The notes beneath the pieces were generated by a model. The model was not told the origin of the DNA. It saw only the letters and a list, made by a program, of their open reading frames with translations, and searched no databases. DNA of 64,000 nucleotides from Patiria pectinifera (Eukaryota; Echinodermata; Asteroidea; Valvatida; Asterinidae). Numbering within the stretch: position 1 is the first letter of the stretch; each line of letters opens with the position of its first letter. This document shows positions 27,301-36,157 of the stretch, piece by piece. The stretch spans positions 3,449,717 to 3,513,716 of the forward strand of contig CM057150.1 of NCBI GenBank assembly GCA_029964075.1, given 5' to 3'. The position numbers and the translations under genes are program-made.

Positions 27301-27973
27301 TATGTGAAAAGGCCATAAATGGTTGCGCAAAACTTCCAATGCCTTCCAATATTTGGTGTACAATGTAGTAGGCCTATACATGTAGGCCTATATTGTCGCA
27401 GTTTTCATAGACAAATTTCCTATTCCCTTATAGGCCTACAGTAGTACACTAAATTTGTCTCTTTGTGAAAACTGTGACAATGCACATTGTACTTTTCATT
27501 GTGTAGAAATTCAAGAGCTTAATTTTTTTCTCCAAACGGAGCAAATTGCTTAACTAGACACTCAGAAATATACATTATGTTTCTGTCTTTCGGATGCCAT
27601 GAGGTCCTGATGCATATGTATTTGTTGGGCGTGATCGGTCAATGTGCGAGATCGGTCGATTGCGCTGCACGATCGGCCGATCATGACGCTTTTCTTTTCT
27701 TTTTAATTCACGGCTCCGGAGAATCTTTTTAAAGCCAGAGATATCCGTCATGATTGACCAATAGCGCAGCGTGATCTACCGATCACGCACCTCCATTTAG
27801 CCATTCACAAAAAAACAAACATGTTTTAACATTACAATATCTTACTACGTATGACCGAGGAGTATGTCACACAAATGTGTACTATTGGTACTCACCGTCC
27901 ACTCCTCCCAAGAGTGCGATGACCCCGCTTTGCCCTTGGGAGCCAAGGGAGCGGGGGAGGCAGTAGTCGACAT
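249..27973 (-). CDS. DIXDC1: DIXDC1 (Ccd1) homologue, N-terminal half; gene continues past left edge
   Basis: DIXDC1 family proteins are cytoplasmic Wnt/Dishevelled-Axin pathway regulators with an N-terminal CH domain, a coiled coil and a C-terminal DIX polymerisation domain. Seen here: coding exons 27896-27973 or 14021-14242 (alternative first exons), then 3371-3500, 2573-2698, 1497-1743 and 249-329. Phases join cleanly (0, 1, 1, 2). The joined CH region reads QQLQAYVAWVNSQLKK, then NVERVLQFMASKRIRMHHTS, then AKDIVDGNLKAIMRLILALA. From memory these are close to human DIXDC1 (QQLQAYVAWVNAQLKK, VEKVLQFVASKKIRMHQTSA, KDIVDGNLKSIMRLVLALAA). The conserved Ala-rich stretch after the CH domain is also present. 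The coiled coil and DIX domain are not in the window, so the call rests on the CH half. A neuron-navigator CH domain was considered, but the match is clearly to DIXDC1. Confidence 0.93.
330..1496 (-). other. DIXDC1 intron
   Basis: AT-rich intron with a G run at 1321-1331. I see no further coding signal. Confidence 0.7.
1497..1743 (-). CDS. DIXDC1: DIXDC1 CH-domain exon 3 and Ala-rich linker
   Basis: The acceptor is CTTCTCAATAG and the donor GTGAGGGGTCAG. Entry is phase 1, exit phase 2. It encodes DIVDGNLKAIMRLILALAAH, the last CH helix, then YKPSSVKQTPQSSSS. A GC-rich linker follows with AMAANAAAAIHDVRKEA and RRYREQ, matching the region after the CH domain of vertebrate DIXDC1. Confidence 0.93.
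2262..2440 (+). mobile_element. tRNA-derived SINE (family 1)
   Basis: The segment opens with a tRNA-like head: A-box-like TTGGCGTAGCGGT near 2276 and B-box GGTTCGAATCC near 2320. A non-tRNA body follows, with GTGGGTTTTCCCC and CTTTTCCTCCCACCTC. It lies in a DIXDC1 intron. A shortened copy is at 22628-22680. Confidence 0.7.
2573..2698 (-). CDS. DIXDC1: DIXDC1 CH-domain exon 2
   Basis: The acceptor is TTATTGTTCAG and the donor GTAGGTATTG; both phases are 1. It reads GETLARVDYNPQTTTAMREN, then VERVLQFMASKRIRMHHTSA, matching the middle of the DIXDC1 CH domain. Confidence 0.93.
2800..2985 (-). mobile_element. tRNA-derived SINE (family 2)
   Basis: On the minus strand the sequence opens with TTTGGCCAAGTGGTTCAAG (A box) and GGGGTTCAAATCC (B box). 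It is followed by GTGTCCTTGGGCAAGCCACT, a tail typical of many invertebrate tRNA SINEs. It sits in the intron between the first two CH exons. Confidence 0.65.
3371..3500 (-). CDS. DIXDC1: DIXDC1 CH-domain exon 1
   Basis: The acceptor is TTTTCCCACTACAG before 3500 and the donor is GTAAGTAAC after 3371. Entry is phase 0, exit phase 1. It encodes QQLQAYVAWVNSQLKKRQ, then EDLRRDMQDGVPLVHLVEIV, the first helices of the CH domain with the conserved Trp and the DLRxDMQDGV turn. Confidence 0.93.
3801..6531 (+). mobile_element. 2.7 kb TIR element, copy 1
   Basis: The copy begins GGGCATGTTTCAAAAGT and ends with the exact reverse complement ACTTTTGAAACATGCCC, a 17 bp terminal inverted repeat. Inside are about a dozen copies of TTCCGTCCGACATG in either orientation, several degraded. 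There is also a G-run segment near 5260-5280 and a T run near 5585. No transposase motif was recognised, so it is probably a non-autonomous DNA transposon. It directly abuts copy 2. Confidence 0.75.
4337..4384. repeat. triple cluster of the TTCCGTCCGACATG word, palindromic
   Basis: One reverse copy meets two forward copies (CATGTCGGACGGAA, then ATGTCGGACGGAA), so the first two form a perfect palindrome centred on GCATGC. The same cluster recurs at about 7070-7118 in copy 2. Confidence 0.85.
6537..9255 (+). mobile_element. 2.7 kb TIR element, copy 2
   Basis: This is a near-identical direct repeat of 3801-6531, offset by about 2734 bases and differing mostly by small indels in homopolymers. 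Ends are GAGCATGTTTCAAAAGT and ACTTTTGAAACATGCCC. The internal TTCCGTCCGACATG words are better preserved than in copy 1, for example two intact copies at 8843-8875 that are broken at 6114-6150. The right end is followed at once by a MITE (9259-9555). Confidence 0.75.
7070..7118. repeat. second copy of the palindromic word cluster
   Basis: Same arrangement as 4337-4384, inside the second 2.7 kb element. Confidence 0.85.
9259..9555. mobile_element. MITE with GGCC-A(n) terminal inverted repeats
   Basis: It starts GGCCAAAAAAAAAAGTCTC and ends with the inverse, GAGACTTTTTTTTTGGCC. The inverted repeats extend about 34 bp (TTTCTGGTATGC against GCATACCAGAAA). It is 297 bp and has no coding capacity. 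The ends resemble those of the elements at 42146 and 62569. Confidence 0.8.
11270..12560. repeat. zone dense in TACATGTAC palindromic words
   Basis: Overlapping ACATGT and GTAC hexamer-like words, often chained (for example near 11715, 12250 and 12425), are interspersed with TAGGCCTA. They form no clean tandem array. A similar zone lies at 17640-17830. Confidence 0.6.
14021..14242 (-). CDS. DIXDC1: DIXDC1 alternative first coding exon (proximal)
   Basis: The ORF starts at an ATG at 14242 in good context (A at -3, G at +4) and stays open for 74 codons to a GTAGGT donor after 14021, in phase 0. Its end, WNLYKE, joins QQLQAYVAW of the next exon; human DIXDC1 also has Glu before QQLQ. The GC content is well above the surroundings. 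No good polypyrimidine acceptor precedes the ATG, so I read it as a first exon with its own promoter, not an internal exon after 27896. In the frame reached from that exon the junctions do not fit. Confidence 0.6.
17640..17830. repeat. TACATGTA-rich tract
   Basis: Chained ACATGTA and GGTACATG words, strongest at 17780-17820. Confidence 0.6.
20715..21200. mobile_element. Tc1/mariner-pogo-like MITE
   Basis: It starts CAGTGGAACGCCGCT and ends AGCGGCGTTCCACTG, each flanked by TA (20713-20714 and 21201-21202). The CAGTGGAAC terminus and TA duplication are typical of pogo/Tigger-type elements. It is 486 bp with no transposase. Confidence 0.8.
22628..22680 (+). mobile_element. truncated copy of SINE family 1
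   Basis: It repeats GTCAGGTTGGCGTAGCGG and CTTTCCTCGCC from 2272-2308, then jumps to TGGGCCAATA. The B-box part is deleted. Confidence 0.65.
24962..25637. mobile_element. TTAA-flanked MITE, copy A
   Basis: It begins TTAAAGGGAATATACAACAT and ends TGTACATTCCCTTTAA. Internal segments (GGGAACCAGACTA, ACAGCAAATGATGT) are shared with 39270-39584 and 63225-63720. It is non-coding. Confidence 0.7.
26665..26782 (-). mobile_element. tRNA-derived SINE (family 3)
   Basis: Read on the minus strand, the A box is GCTCGGTGGTCGAGTGG and the B box GGGTTCGAGTCCC. The tail contains CTCGGGAGGTAACACACTG. It shares head and tail with 54246-54365 and 61495-61600. I do not call a functional tRNA because the acceptor-stem pairing and conserved family tail indicate a SINE. 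Confidence 0.7.
27629..27788. mobile_element. short palindromic element
   Basis: GCGTGATCGGT at the left is matched by ACCGATCACGC at the right. The arms share further GATCGGT, GCGCTGC and CATGACG words. It is about 160 bp, just upstream (in the intron sense) of the distal DIXDC1 first exon. Confidence 0.6.
27896..27973 (-). CDS. DIXDC1: DIXDC1 alternative first coding exon (distal)
   Basis: The exon runs from an ATG at 27973 to a strong GTGAGT donor (intron starts at 27895) and encodes 26 residues beginning MSTTASPAPLAPKGKAGSSH and ending WEEWT. It ends in phase 0, exactly what the first CH exon at 3500 needs, giving EEWT joined to QQLQAYVAW. The segment is Ser/Ala/Pro-rich and probably disordered. 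It would be joined across a 24 kb intron. Confidence 0.72.
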
Positions 27974-30900
27974 GTTAACCCGGTAAAGTCTACAGTTTAT
28001 CACATTCTGCTATGGTCAACAGTTCCTCGCAATCCTCGATTCATCGTTTACATTTCTCTGAAAACTCGCAGTATTTCAGGGTTTGTTCCGTTTAGTCTCT
28101 GCTTCAGCAGACAGTGCTCCCATGAAATGTTTCGTCTCGTCTCAATTTTCTCCTCCGGTGACTGATTGATGCTTTGCTGGGGTCAGGGGTCAGTGTACTT
28201 CCCTGGAGGATGGTGGACACGGACCACTTAAAGGTCAAGCGGTTTGGAATTGCCTTCCTTAAGTTACAGATTATGACCCGATTATGGCACAACAGTACAT
28301 AATAATATATTGACTCTGCAAAGAATTCGACTACACCGTATAGGCCTAATATGTTTTTTATTATTTTCAAATATCAAATCCATCCAAAAATGAGGTAGAA
28401 TACAAACATCAGAATTATACTTTCGAATAAGAATTGTTGATAACGTGTGCAAAAAAAGGCGCGTTTTATTGCGAACTTTCTTTGTGTTAGTGTGAATATA
28501 AAGAGAACAATTGTGCCAGGGTCTACCACCATCAGGCCCTCCCGGTTTTACTGGAAAAGCTGGTCTGACCAAGTGAATTTGTTAGAACGTCCTGAACTTG
28601 AAGAAAACTTTGGATGGGCCTGTTCTTGTAGGCTATGTGACACAGCTACAACTAGAACAGATAAAATATAGCAATTGTGTAGTTACGAGCCCTGTTCCTA
28701 TGACAACAAATATCTACTTTTAGGTTATTGGACCAGCCAAACTAGTGAGCAGCATGATTTACAAGCAACAGGAGTGTCGTGGAAACAGGGCAGGGTTTTC
28801 ATTTTTTTTTAAGGGAGATTTGCTCAAAATAACGATGACGACAAAATGCAACACAAAAATAATTATGGAGATCACCGCGATGCACCGTGAATGCGTAAAA
28901 CCGTTTACTTTCTCATGGCATCAACTACAAAATGCGTAGCGTAAGAAAGGCACAATTTGTAACGAAACATATTGTTTAAAATTACAATCAAAACAGTGTC
29001 ATCAGAGGAAAGAATGTTGCAACTTGACGCCACTTTTGTTCTTCATCATGTCAATAAAGGTCAGTCATTGCAAAAATGTCAAAAAGACATGGACCTTGGA
29101 CTGAGAAACATTTCCAACTAACTTTGTGCCATCTGGATGCTACATGCACATTATTTCCTTATCGTAGAGAAGTCTGCTTAGCCTTAGGCTGCAGAAGTCA
29201 ATTTGGAATGATCAAAAATATCACTCTTGGCTCTAAATAAATCACAACTAAAGAGGGGCACGTAACTACACAATTGTGCCAGAATTACTTTAAACACAAA
29301 TAATTGTTCCTCAGAAATATGCCTACCGCTGAAAGCAATAACTTCATTCCTTATAGTATAATTTAAAATAAGCCAGAAAAAAAGTAGTCAAAATCATCAG
29401 AGTTATGAGCCCATCACCACACTAAGAAGGAGTAGGCCTATGTTCTACTTCTGGAAACAGCAAAGAAACACATTCGGTATTCACATGGCCATGATGGCTG
29501 ATGCCTGATCATGCTGATGGAGGCCGCTACACACCATGGCCTAGTGCCCAAATGAAGGGTGGGTCGGGGTGGTCGGGCGCGTACACAAAACTTGGACATT
29601 CCTGTCTCATTACAAACTGTTGCCTAGCTACGACTGCAAAGTACATACATTCACAGTGGGACATTATTTACCGACTCAGCCTCGAGGGTCAAAAGTTAAA
29701 AGGCACTCGACCTGGAAAGTGACTGATGAAGCATGATCAATGAAAGCAGTCGAACTATACAACGAACCAAAATGGCGAATCACAACTCCTTTTTTAGTTT
29801 TTAGCCTCGAAATATTTTTTGCGATATTCACTGGCAATTCGAGTTTGATTTTACCGTTAAACCGACGGTCCGTGTCCACATACCCTCCGGGTTCATTCAA
29901 ATCCTCCAAAATGATAAAATTCTTCACTCCAGCGATAAAATCCAGCCAGAATTCGGCCGTCTTTGGTGCGAGAATTGACTTGGTTACACGACGCTGTACG
30001 CGCGAAGGGCAAGTGACAGGGAAAAATTAACGGCGTTTGTAAAGTGCGCCCTCTGTCGTCAGATTTATGTCCACGACGACCGCAACATTTCCAAGAAGAC
30101 CACTTACGTACAACTGACCGCACCTGGAGGGGGGGGGGGGGTGAGGGCGTAGAGTCGTGGGAAAGGGGAAGTATCAAAGGGTTCACGTCAAGAAACACAA
30201 GGTGAAAAGCCACCAAAGAATTTGTAAAGTCTGCAAAATGCCCCTCCTTGAAAATGAGGGCGTTTGCGATGATTGACCTCATCTGAGGCGTTTTACAATC
30301 CTCGGCTCCGTCTATGTACATGTATATGTAGCGGCTTCGGATTTGATGTTCTGAAGCAGACCGACCATAGCCAGGATGTTGTTCCATACTGTACGCGATC
30401 GTCTGATGCCTTCTTTCGGTGTGTGATTGCATATCCAATAATAGGTGGTTTTACACTGAGCTCGAGTTCCCAAGCCTAGGTTGCCTAGCCTAGTCTAAAA
30501 ACTCCAAAACCCGAACCTGGACTTCATGACCGGGGTTTCGAGACTACTACACGTTACCAGTGGCGTATTTGTGCTGGGGAGTGGGGGATGGTTGGTGACC
30601 AAAATCCAAAAAATTTCCCGGTTGGCCAATCAAAAAGCGGGGGGGGGGGGGCTGTTTATGATACAGATGTACAACATGTACATCTATACCGGTATATGTT
30701 TAGTTATTTAACTTTAAAGTTTTTGTTGCTTTTGCCTTTGTATTTTTTCAGTGCTGAATACGTTTTGGTTGGCAGTGGGCTAGTCCGACAAATATCTCAA
30801 ATTCCGCCTTTATTGTTTATCACAACCAACGATTGAAGTCTTAAAGTTTAAGTCAGCTGGCTCGCATTCGGTACGATAGAGAGAAAGGACACACAAGAAC

Positions 30901-33150
30901 CAGGTCGTACGTCCCCCAAGAACAAGCTCCAAATGATCTCGGAGGCTGTGGACCTGCTGTAGCCTAAGTCATATTCATGATATAAATGCACCACTACTCA
31001 CGTGGTCGTGACTGTCAATTGCATGCCGCAGCTAAAAACTACAAAATCCTTCCACTCAAAACCAGGAAGCATTGGTTTTATTTCACCCCGTAAATTACAC
31101 AGTCCCCCAAGACCACTATAATATACAGCCAATATTTCATGAACGACTGGACAATATAACAAGCGTACTAACACGACAACTGCTCGATTTCTGACAGTTG
31201 TTGGTTCAACGCTGCGGCAACCGATTGCCCCAATTTTTCACGCTGATATATTGCTGGCATAAATAGCGTACACCGTATCCATGGCAACGGCGTCTGCGCA
31301 TTTTCATCCCAAGCTGAGACGTTAGGGTCGCCGAGGGAGTCGTTATATGGAATCCCTGTCACACAACCTCGTCCTCAGTGCTTACTTTATTTCCAACATT
31401 GTTTCCAATATATAGTAAGCCCTGGGTAGGAAACTTTCTTCCTGTATCCTGATTCGATATCGCAATTGGCTAATATGGATTTTTATCGTGTACTTGGTGT
31501 TGTTATTCACAACGTGCAGTACGTGTTTTCGCGATCATTCGTCCACGCCTTCTCAAAAATACTCTTCCAATTTGGTCATTAGTGTAAAATGTGATACTGC
31601 AAGTTGTCTCGATAAGATCGCAACAGTTTAATTTTAAAAAATCGTGTTTTGTAACTCACGTTGTGCTCGCGCTGCGACGAATTGACTCTGTTTTTACCTC
31701 AGACACCGCATACAAAAACGAACGATAATATAACGCACATGCAGGCACCAGACTATTCCTCATTTGCATACGTATTCAAAAATCTTGCACATGCAAATGA
31801 TCCAATACCAGGGTGAGAGAGCAGGTAGTGATGGGCGCGTACTGCTCGACACCCTGGGGTCGAGGTTGTGTCACACACGGTACTCATTTGAAACGTAAAC
31901 CCCCGAGAGAATATCCAACAACGTGTGGTTCTCGGTAAGACTTTAAAGCTACATGTTTATATGCTGTCCTGCTATACTTTTATATTCATTTGATATTCGG
32001 AATGGCTATCCACTGGAAATTTTCAGGTATGCATCTAGCTGGTCTACCTTAAAATATGAGCCAGATTATAATGTAATCCTATACGACAGCACTGCCCAGC
32101 TCACAAGTGACAGTGCATGAGCCAGTCAGTGGCCCTCTGGGGGATCACCAAATTAAGCAATATCTCTCTGAGTGATCCCCGTTGGCCGTTCCCAAGTTTG
32201 TGGCAGGGCTAACTATACAGTCTTAATGACGAAGTACCGTACCTTTGGACTATACGGCTCGTTTCAACGGTCTTGCAAAAGGGAAGTTTAAATAATCTAA
32301 ACGTTCACAGGACTTTTTCATGAAGAAATATCAGTCAGAACCATTGAACCAACCATTCATTTTCCTATAAGATTCGAGCAGTTTTCCACAAAACAAACTT
32401 GAAACCCTATGGCGATGCGCTTTCAAACTTAGAAGCCGAACAGCTTGAAAAATAAAACAATATAAAAGTCCATTTTGAAGCCAACTAGAAAAAAAACCAC
32501 AACAATATATTGTTGTATATGGTACCTGTTTCTTTCCCGTTAACAATAGTTATTACTGTACTCCATCGTTAGCATGCGGGGACACTATAAATTAAATTGA
32601 TTTTGTTTTTACGAGCAGAGCACGGGTAATCCCGCTTTAAATATTGTGAAATACTAAGTTTTGGGTAATTTTAAACCTTTTACAATACATCCTGTATAAT
32701 TTCTTATCTCTGTTTCTTGAAGGTGTGTGTTCCTCTTATAACAATAAAGTCCAAACCAGTTTGCCCCTTTAAATCCTTCAGCACATCCGTCCATCATTCG
32801 TTGCTTGCGCGCTCTCCTTTGAACTGTTTTTATTACTCCATAAAACCTGTAATTTACTACAGCCTCTCTGTCACACACCTACCGGATCTCAAGTATATTG
32901 CTATAAAAAAGTGTTTTGTTTTCTACAAAACCTGGCAGTTACAATCGAATTTATTGCCAGCCGGCAGCACTGAAATGAGCTCATTAATGTTATACCGTTT
33001 AAGCGACCCCCACCGTTACACGAAATTAATTCCCGGGATAAAAGATACTGTCTGACCCCATCGCCAACTTTCAAAAATGTTGCGACCCCACCGCTGCTTC
33101 TTCATGCTGTATACCAATCGCACTTACACTGATCGATAATGTTGTTATTT
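27974..33150. other. intergenic DNA upstream of DIXDC1
   Basis: It holds a G run at 30127-30141, a CpG-containing patch around 29900-30150 and short open frames without family match (see 29893-30300). The core promoter of the distal DIXDC1 start should lie just above 27973; no TATA box was recognised. Confidence 0.5.
29893..30300 (-). other. possible coding fragment, unidentified
   Basis: On the minus strand an open frame contains MRSIIANALIFKEGHFADF. After a GTAAGT-like donor near 30110 and a pyrimidine-rich acceptor (CTTGCCCTTCGCGCGTACAG) near 29992, a second frame holds AEFWLDFIAGVKNFIILEDL. Composition looks more protein-like than the surroundings, but the two parts do not sit in one convincing frame and I recognise no family. 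It could be a gene fragment or chance. Confidence 0.2.
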
Positions 33151-33159
33151 GTCTGTCAT

Positions 33160-33500
33160 TAGCTCCGCCAAAGGAGGTCATGTTTTCATCTGATTTGGTT
33201 AGTTTGTTGGTTTGTTGGTTAGTTGGTTGGTTTGTCTGTTAATTTAGATAACTCAAAAAGTTCTAGACGGATTCGCATGGAAGTGTATTTAAGGGGTGGT
33301 CCTTTGTACAAGTACAAATCGATTTGATTCTGGAAATGATCTAGATCCGGGTCTGGATTTCTGATTCTTTTGAGTATTTTTCACCATTTATGCGAGTGTT
33401 TCTTTTCGGTGTATATAATTATAGGCCCTACTGACAATATGGCGGGGAATTGTTTAGCCTTGGCGGAGGTTTGCGCTCTCTGACTCTGCTTTCTAGTTTT
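33160..33500. repeat. interspersed repeat (CTCCGCCAAAGGAGG family)
   Basis: The segment opens with TAGCTCCGCCAAAGGAGG and has a TTGGTTTGTTGG low-complexity patch and TAGACGGATTCGCATGGA. It closes with CTTGGCGGAGGTTTGCGCTC, the approximate inverse of its start. I recognise it as a widespread invertebrate repeat type. It is non-coding here. Confidence 0.55.
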
Positions 33501-33607
33501 ATTTATATATTCATTTATATTTTTGTGGCTGGAAATCGTGACCTAAATTCAAATTGGAAAATGTCATCATACTTAGCAAATAATGTGTTTCCTCCAACTA
33601 AATAAGT

Positions 33608-34102
33608 GTACAGGGTGAGTAAAAAAAACAAATGTCGGGACTATTGTTTTAGTGACGTTTTTTTTTCAAAATATAGGATATAAAAGCCCAATTCATACAC
33701 TTTCTTTTAGTACAAGAATCATTCAAATCACTCGTCTACTTTTCAAGTTACGTAATTTTAAACTCAACCGCCGTTTTAAAGTTCTGTCCACGGATCACAA
33801 ACAGGTGTGTGTTCTTTCAGCAAAACGAAAACAATTCACACACATCCCTATGTGATTTGTATTCGTTTGCTGAAAGAAAACTCTTACCTTTTTGTGATTT
33901 GTGGACAGAACTTTAAAACGGTGGTTGTCTTTAAAATTCCGTAACTTGAAAAGTACATGAGTGATTTGAATGATTCTTGTACTAAAAGATAGCTTATGAA
34001 TTGGGCTTTCATATCGTAGATTTGGAAAGTGCTACATGCTGAACTTCACTAAAACAGTTGTCCTGACATTCGGGTTTCGTTTTATTTTTACTCACCCTGT
34101 AC
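33608..34102. mobile_element. 495 bp long-palindrome element
   Basis: It begins GTACAGGGTGAGTAAAAA and ends with the reverse complement. The arms (about 230 bp each) match nearly throughout, for example TTTTAGTACAAGAATCATTC against its inverse at 33963-33990. It could fold into one long hairpin. No protein is encoded. Confidence 0.85.
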
Positions 34103-34413
34103 AGTCAAAGGGGAAAACATTAATGAGTTGTGTAGCCCCATAATATGATCCATAAATTTTGACTAGTTTAGTCAAGAGGAAGTGTACAGCTTTAATTCGC
34201 ATAAGTGTACAAGTCTACAGGGCCGACCGAGAAGTTTAAGAAATAGTATATAACCCGTTAACCGCCTTAGTTTTCAGGATGTTAAAATGGACATTTTGTT
34301 TGAACGTGTTAGAGCACTATCCAGATAGAAAATGACCTAAATATCACATTTAAAAAGACATGTACATTTGGCTTTTGTTAAAATTTTGAACAAGATATGG
34401 AGCAACACCCATT

Positions 34414-34539
34414 ATGTCCCCGAATCCGCCCCCGAAAAAGCAGGTCACGTCTTGGCAACCCAAGCTGACGTGGCGGACGTGCAAAGCGCGACGAATGCAC
34501 AAGTTCAACCCCGATCCTCCGGCCCTGCGTCGCTGCTAA
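34414..34539 (+). other. short GC-rich ORF, 41 codons
   Basis: The ATG frame begins MSPNPPPKKQVTSWQPKLTW and ends NPDPPALRRC, in an island markedly richer in GC and CpG than the flanks. There is no family match and no clear splice signals. It may be a promoter island beside the gap, not a gene. Confidence 0.15.
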
Positions 34540-34691
34540 AGTCCCCTCGTTTACAACTTTGACAGTCGTAAGTCGATCTCACAACTCCGAGCAGATAATA
34601 ATGAGAAAAGCGCCAAAGGGAATACTTTGCCCTGTACAATCCCCCACACAGAAAGAAAACCCAGATTGCTCTGATTTCAGACTAATACCCT

Positions 34692-35191
34692 NNNNNNNNN
34701 NNNNNNNNNNNNNNNNNNNNNNNNNNNNNNNNNNNNNNNNNNNNNNNNNNNNNNNNNNNNNNNNNNNNNNNNNNNNNNNNNNNNNNNNNNNNNNNNNNNN
34801 NNNNNNNNNNNNNNNNNNNNNNNNNNNNNNNNNNNNNNNNNNNNNNNNNNNNNNNNNNNNNNNNNNNNNNNNNNNNNNNNNNNNNNNNNNNNNNNNNNNN
34901 NNNNNNNNNNNNNNNNNNNNNNNNNNNNNNNNNNNNNNNNNNNNNNNNNNNNNNNNNNNNNNNNNNNNNNNNNNNNNNNNNNNNNNNNNNNNNNNNNNNN
35001 NNNNNNNNNNNNNNNNNNNNNNNNNNNNNNNNNNNNNNNNNNNNNNNNNNNNNNNNNNNNNNNNNNNNNNNNNNNNNNNNNNNNNNNNNNNNNNNNNNNN
35101 NNNNNNNNNNNNNNNNNNNNNNNNNNNNNNNNNNNNNNNNNNNNNNNNNNNNNNNNNNNNNNNNNNNNNNNNNNNNNNNNNNNNNNNNNNN
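34692..35191. other. assembly gap (500 N)
   Basis: Exactly 500 undetermined bases, probably a placeholder length. Frames that appear to cross it are artefacts. Confidence 0.99.
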
Positions 35192-36157
35192 GGGCTCTTA
35201 CCATGATTTTCAATGGGGAGCGCTGATCAAATCCTACAATTATGTAAACCATATTAACGAATAGTGTACAATGCATCCTCCTCACGAATGGCTACCCCTC
35301 CGGTGATCATGTACGTTGTTATTATTATCAAATACAATGTTCAACAGTTTTCCGCGTCTGGCCAGCTATACGTACGAATATATATTTTTTTCTTGGGGGG
35401 GGGGGGACCGTTCGCATGTGACCATGTGACGTCACCTTCTAACATTCGCTAACGCTATGTCATTTTTTTTGCCAATTTTCTTTTTTTTGGGGGGGGGGGG
35501 CTTAACAAAGGAACCGCGCCTGCAGCTTTGCAAGTGAGTTTCTATGGAATACCTGCAGTTTTTTTGACACTGATGCGCGCGCGCCATGCGTCTAATTTGC
35601 ACATTAGACCACGCCCCATTGCATTGCAAAATTCGCAGTTGTACAGCTCGTGGAACCGCCGTGGGTTGTACCTCATGTTCTTGAAGTTTATAAGCAAGCC
35701 CACAAACGTAGTTTATTACGGTAATGCTCAATCTGACATTTGCGTCAGGGACCCCCTTGGGTTTTAAGATCGCTGGTAATTTATTGTGCTAAACCCTAGA
35801 ACCACAGAATACCATCAATTCTTGAATCTTACACCAACACTTTTCAGTTCTGTTTGCTACAAAAAAATACCAATCAAACCGGTAATGACTATTTCTTGAC
35901 AAAATTTACACTTGAGGGGAAAACTGGCAAGCTTTTAAGATTATCCACTGACTTTCCCTCTTTTGAATCTCATTGATGAGAAAGCGAAAAAAGGAAAGAA
36001 TAGCTGATCAGCTGAAAATCCGCTGATCACATAATCACTCAAATGGGACCGGGCCAGATCTCAAACTTCAATTGATATAATTTGACCCCACTTTTATAGC
36101 AATTTCAGGAAAATTATTTTCAGTGAAGTGAGGAAATAACAGAATCCCGCCAAGAGA

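Larger units (their letters stand above)
14243..27895 (-). other. 13.6 kb DIXDC1 intron
   Basis: Mostly unique AT-rich DNA with scattered TAGGCCTA, ACCGGTAC and TACATGTAC words, three recognisable transposon copies and SINE fragments. I found no exon with a domain match or paired splice sites. If transcription can begin near 14242, its upstream part would hold that promoter. Confidence 0.6.

Noticed and set aside
34559..35285. Open frames on both strands across 34559-35285
   Set aside because: They cross the 500-N gap; most of their length is undetermined bases.
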